From positions 1 through 6,591 of the forward strand of contig CAKTGW010000067.1 in assembly GCA_934561725.1 (NCBI GenBank): 6,591 nucleotides of DNA. The letters are read 5' to 3'. This DNA is from an uncultured Oscillospiraceae bacterium. GTDB lineage: Bacteria; Bacillota; Clostridia; Oscillospirales; Oscillospiraceae. Position numbers and translations under genes: made by a program. The notes beneath the pieces were generated by a model. It was given only the letters and a program-made list of their open reading frames with translations. It ran no database searches and was not told the DNA's origin. Below, one piece after another: positions 6,058-6,591 of this stretch (position 1 is its first letter; each line of letters begins with the position of its first letter).

Positions 6058-6060
6058 CAC
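6050..6060. promoter_or_regulatory. Direct-repeat copy B, over the XRE promoter -35 box
   Basis: This second exact copy of ATAGTCAACAC contains the whole -35 hexamer of the XRE promoter, 49 bases from copy A. Binding here would block RNA polymerase. Confidence 0.5.
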
Positions 6061-6076
6061 GAATATAGCATAAAAC

Positions 6077-6108
6077 GAGGCGGTCAGAATAAATACTCTG
6101 ACCGCCTC
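6077..6108 (-). terminator. Intrinsic terminator of the upstream SLH gene
   Basis: GAGGCGGTCAGA (6077-6088) pairs perfectly with TCTGACCGCCTC (6097-6108) over 12 bp, leaving an 8-base loop. On the - strand the stem is followed by GTTTTA. It lies 15 bases after the SLH stop codon and just before the XRE promoter, so it insulates the regulator from transcription of the SLH gene. Confidence 0.85.
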
Positions 6109-6123
6109 TGAAACAATAAAGGC

Positions 6124-6591
6124 TTATTTAGAAAATGCTCGATACAGGAAGGTCACAATCTGGGCGCGGGTGCAAGTGGTATCGGGGGAGAAAGTCGTTT
6201 TGCTTGTGCCGCTCGTCACACCCTGTTCAACCGCCCAATCAACAGCAGGCGCATAAATCGTGGTAGCAGCTACATCGGTAAAACTGCTGGCTTTTGTGGC
6301 AGCGGGGAAGCCTGTCGCACGCCAGATATAAAGAACCGCCGAACTGCGAGTACAAGGGGTGTTTCCATTGAAAACAGTGCTATCTCTGGAAACGATATTC
6401 TTCTCTTTCGCCCACAGCGCGGCCTTATAAAAATAGTCGCTTTCCTGAATGTCCGTGAATGTGTTCGCCTTGCTGGTCGGTTCGGGCGAACCCTGTGAGC
6501 GCCAGAGGAAAGTCAAAATCTGCGCCGTGGTGCAGGTGCTATTCGGGGAAAAGGTCGTTTTAGATGTGCCCGCCGTGATACCCTTATCAAC
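6124..6591 (-). CDS. S-layer homology domain protein, C-terminal part (5' end beyond the window)
   Basis: The frame is open from the window edge at 6591 and gives 155 residues ending in AFSK. It holds the end of one SLH module (visible 1-34), a full second (about 44-96) and a full third (about 104-155). The modules share GTSKTTFSP, a TCTR-like Cys-containing turn and an IVTFLYRA-type helix; the first and third are close copies at both protein and DNA level, exactly 360 bases apart. C-terminal SLH triplets anchor large exoproteins to the secondary cell wall polymer, so the missing N-terminal part should carry the functional domain and signal peptide. An in-frame TTG at 6514-6516 is internal to the first module, not a start. 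The modules are much better conserved than those of the 348-residue SLH protein and of a different style, so the two are not recent duplicates. The protein's function is unknown. Confidence 0.9.
   Translation of the reverse strand, partial: VDKGITAGTSKTTFSPNSTCTTAQILTFLWRSQGSPEPTSKANTFTDIQESDYFYKAALWAKEKNIVSRDSTVFNGNTPCTRSSAVLYIWRATGFPAATKASSFTDVAATTIYAPAVDWAVEQGVTSGTSKTTFSPDTTCTRAQIVTFLYRAFSK

Noticed and set aside
1..6591. CRISPR array, tRNA, rRNA or known riboswitch
   Set aside because: No regularly spaced repeats, cloverleaf with CCA-type end, rRNA segment or riboswitch core that I recognise was found on either strand.

Overview
The window looks like chromosomal DNA of a low-to-mid G+C Gram-positive anaerobe of the class Clostridia, perhaps an Oscillospiraceae-type gut bacterium. 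This is an inference from purine-rich Shine-Dalgarno sites before every complete gene, canonical TTGACA/TATAAT-type promoters, a lipobox lipoprotein, S-layer homology (SLH) repeats of the style common in that group, and a large serine recombinase with a cysteine zinc ribbon. No rRNA, tRNA, CRISPR array or named marker gene is present, so genus and species cannot be read from it.

Region 1 (1-1350) holds the 3' part of a MATE-family multidrug/Na+ antiporter on the + strand, then two hairpins. The second is a strong bidirectional terminator shared with the convergent operon on the other side.

Region 2 (1361-3693) is a two-gene operon on the - strand for exported proteins. The promoter-proximal gene encodes a secreted protein with three SLH-like modules and an unfamiliar helical C-terminal domain. 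Sixteen bases downstream comes a lipoprotein with four repeated helical modules and a beta-rich C-terminal domain. The operon has a near-consensus promoter (TTGACA, 17 bases, TATACT). A + strand promoter runs back to back with it, and the two -35 boxes overlap. It leads to a 66-residue Cro/C1-type HTH protein (3694-3894). Two inverted repeats lie in these promoters, so the small HTH protein is a plausible regulator of itself and perhaps of the surface operon.

Region 3 (3895-6002) looks like one end of an integrated mobile element. It holds a 509-residue large serine recombinase on the - strand, a 175-base spacer with a striking nested inverted repeat, and an XRE-type regulator with its own promoter and an exact 11-base direct repeat over the -35 box and over the start codon. 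The 3' end of the recombinase frame runs through a strong terminator-like hairpin, and the element boundary is probably close by. No attachment site could be proven.

Region 4 (6077-6591) holds the C-terminal part of another SLH protein on the - strand with its own terminator. It runs off the window, and whether it is element cargo or host DNA cannot be decided here.

The most notable points are the nested hairpin between regulator and recombinase, the terminator inside the recombinase frame, the back-to-back operator-bearing promoters, and the SLH protein/lipoprotein pair of unknown function. No wholly new system can be claimed from sequence alone.
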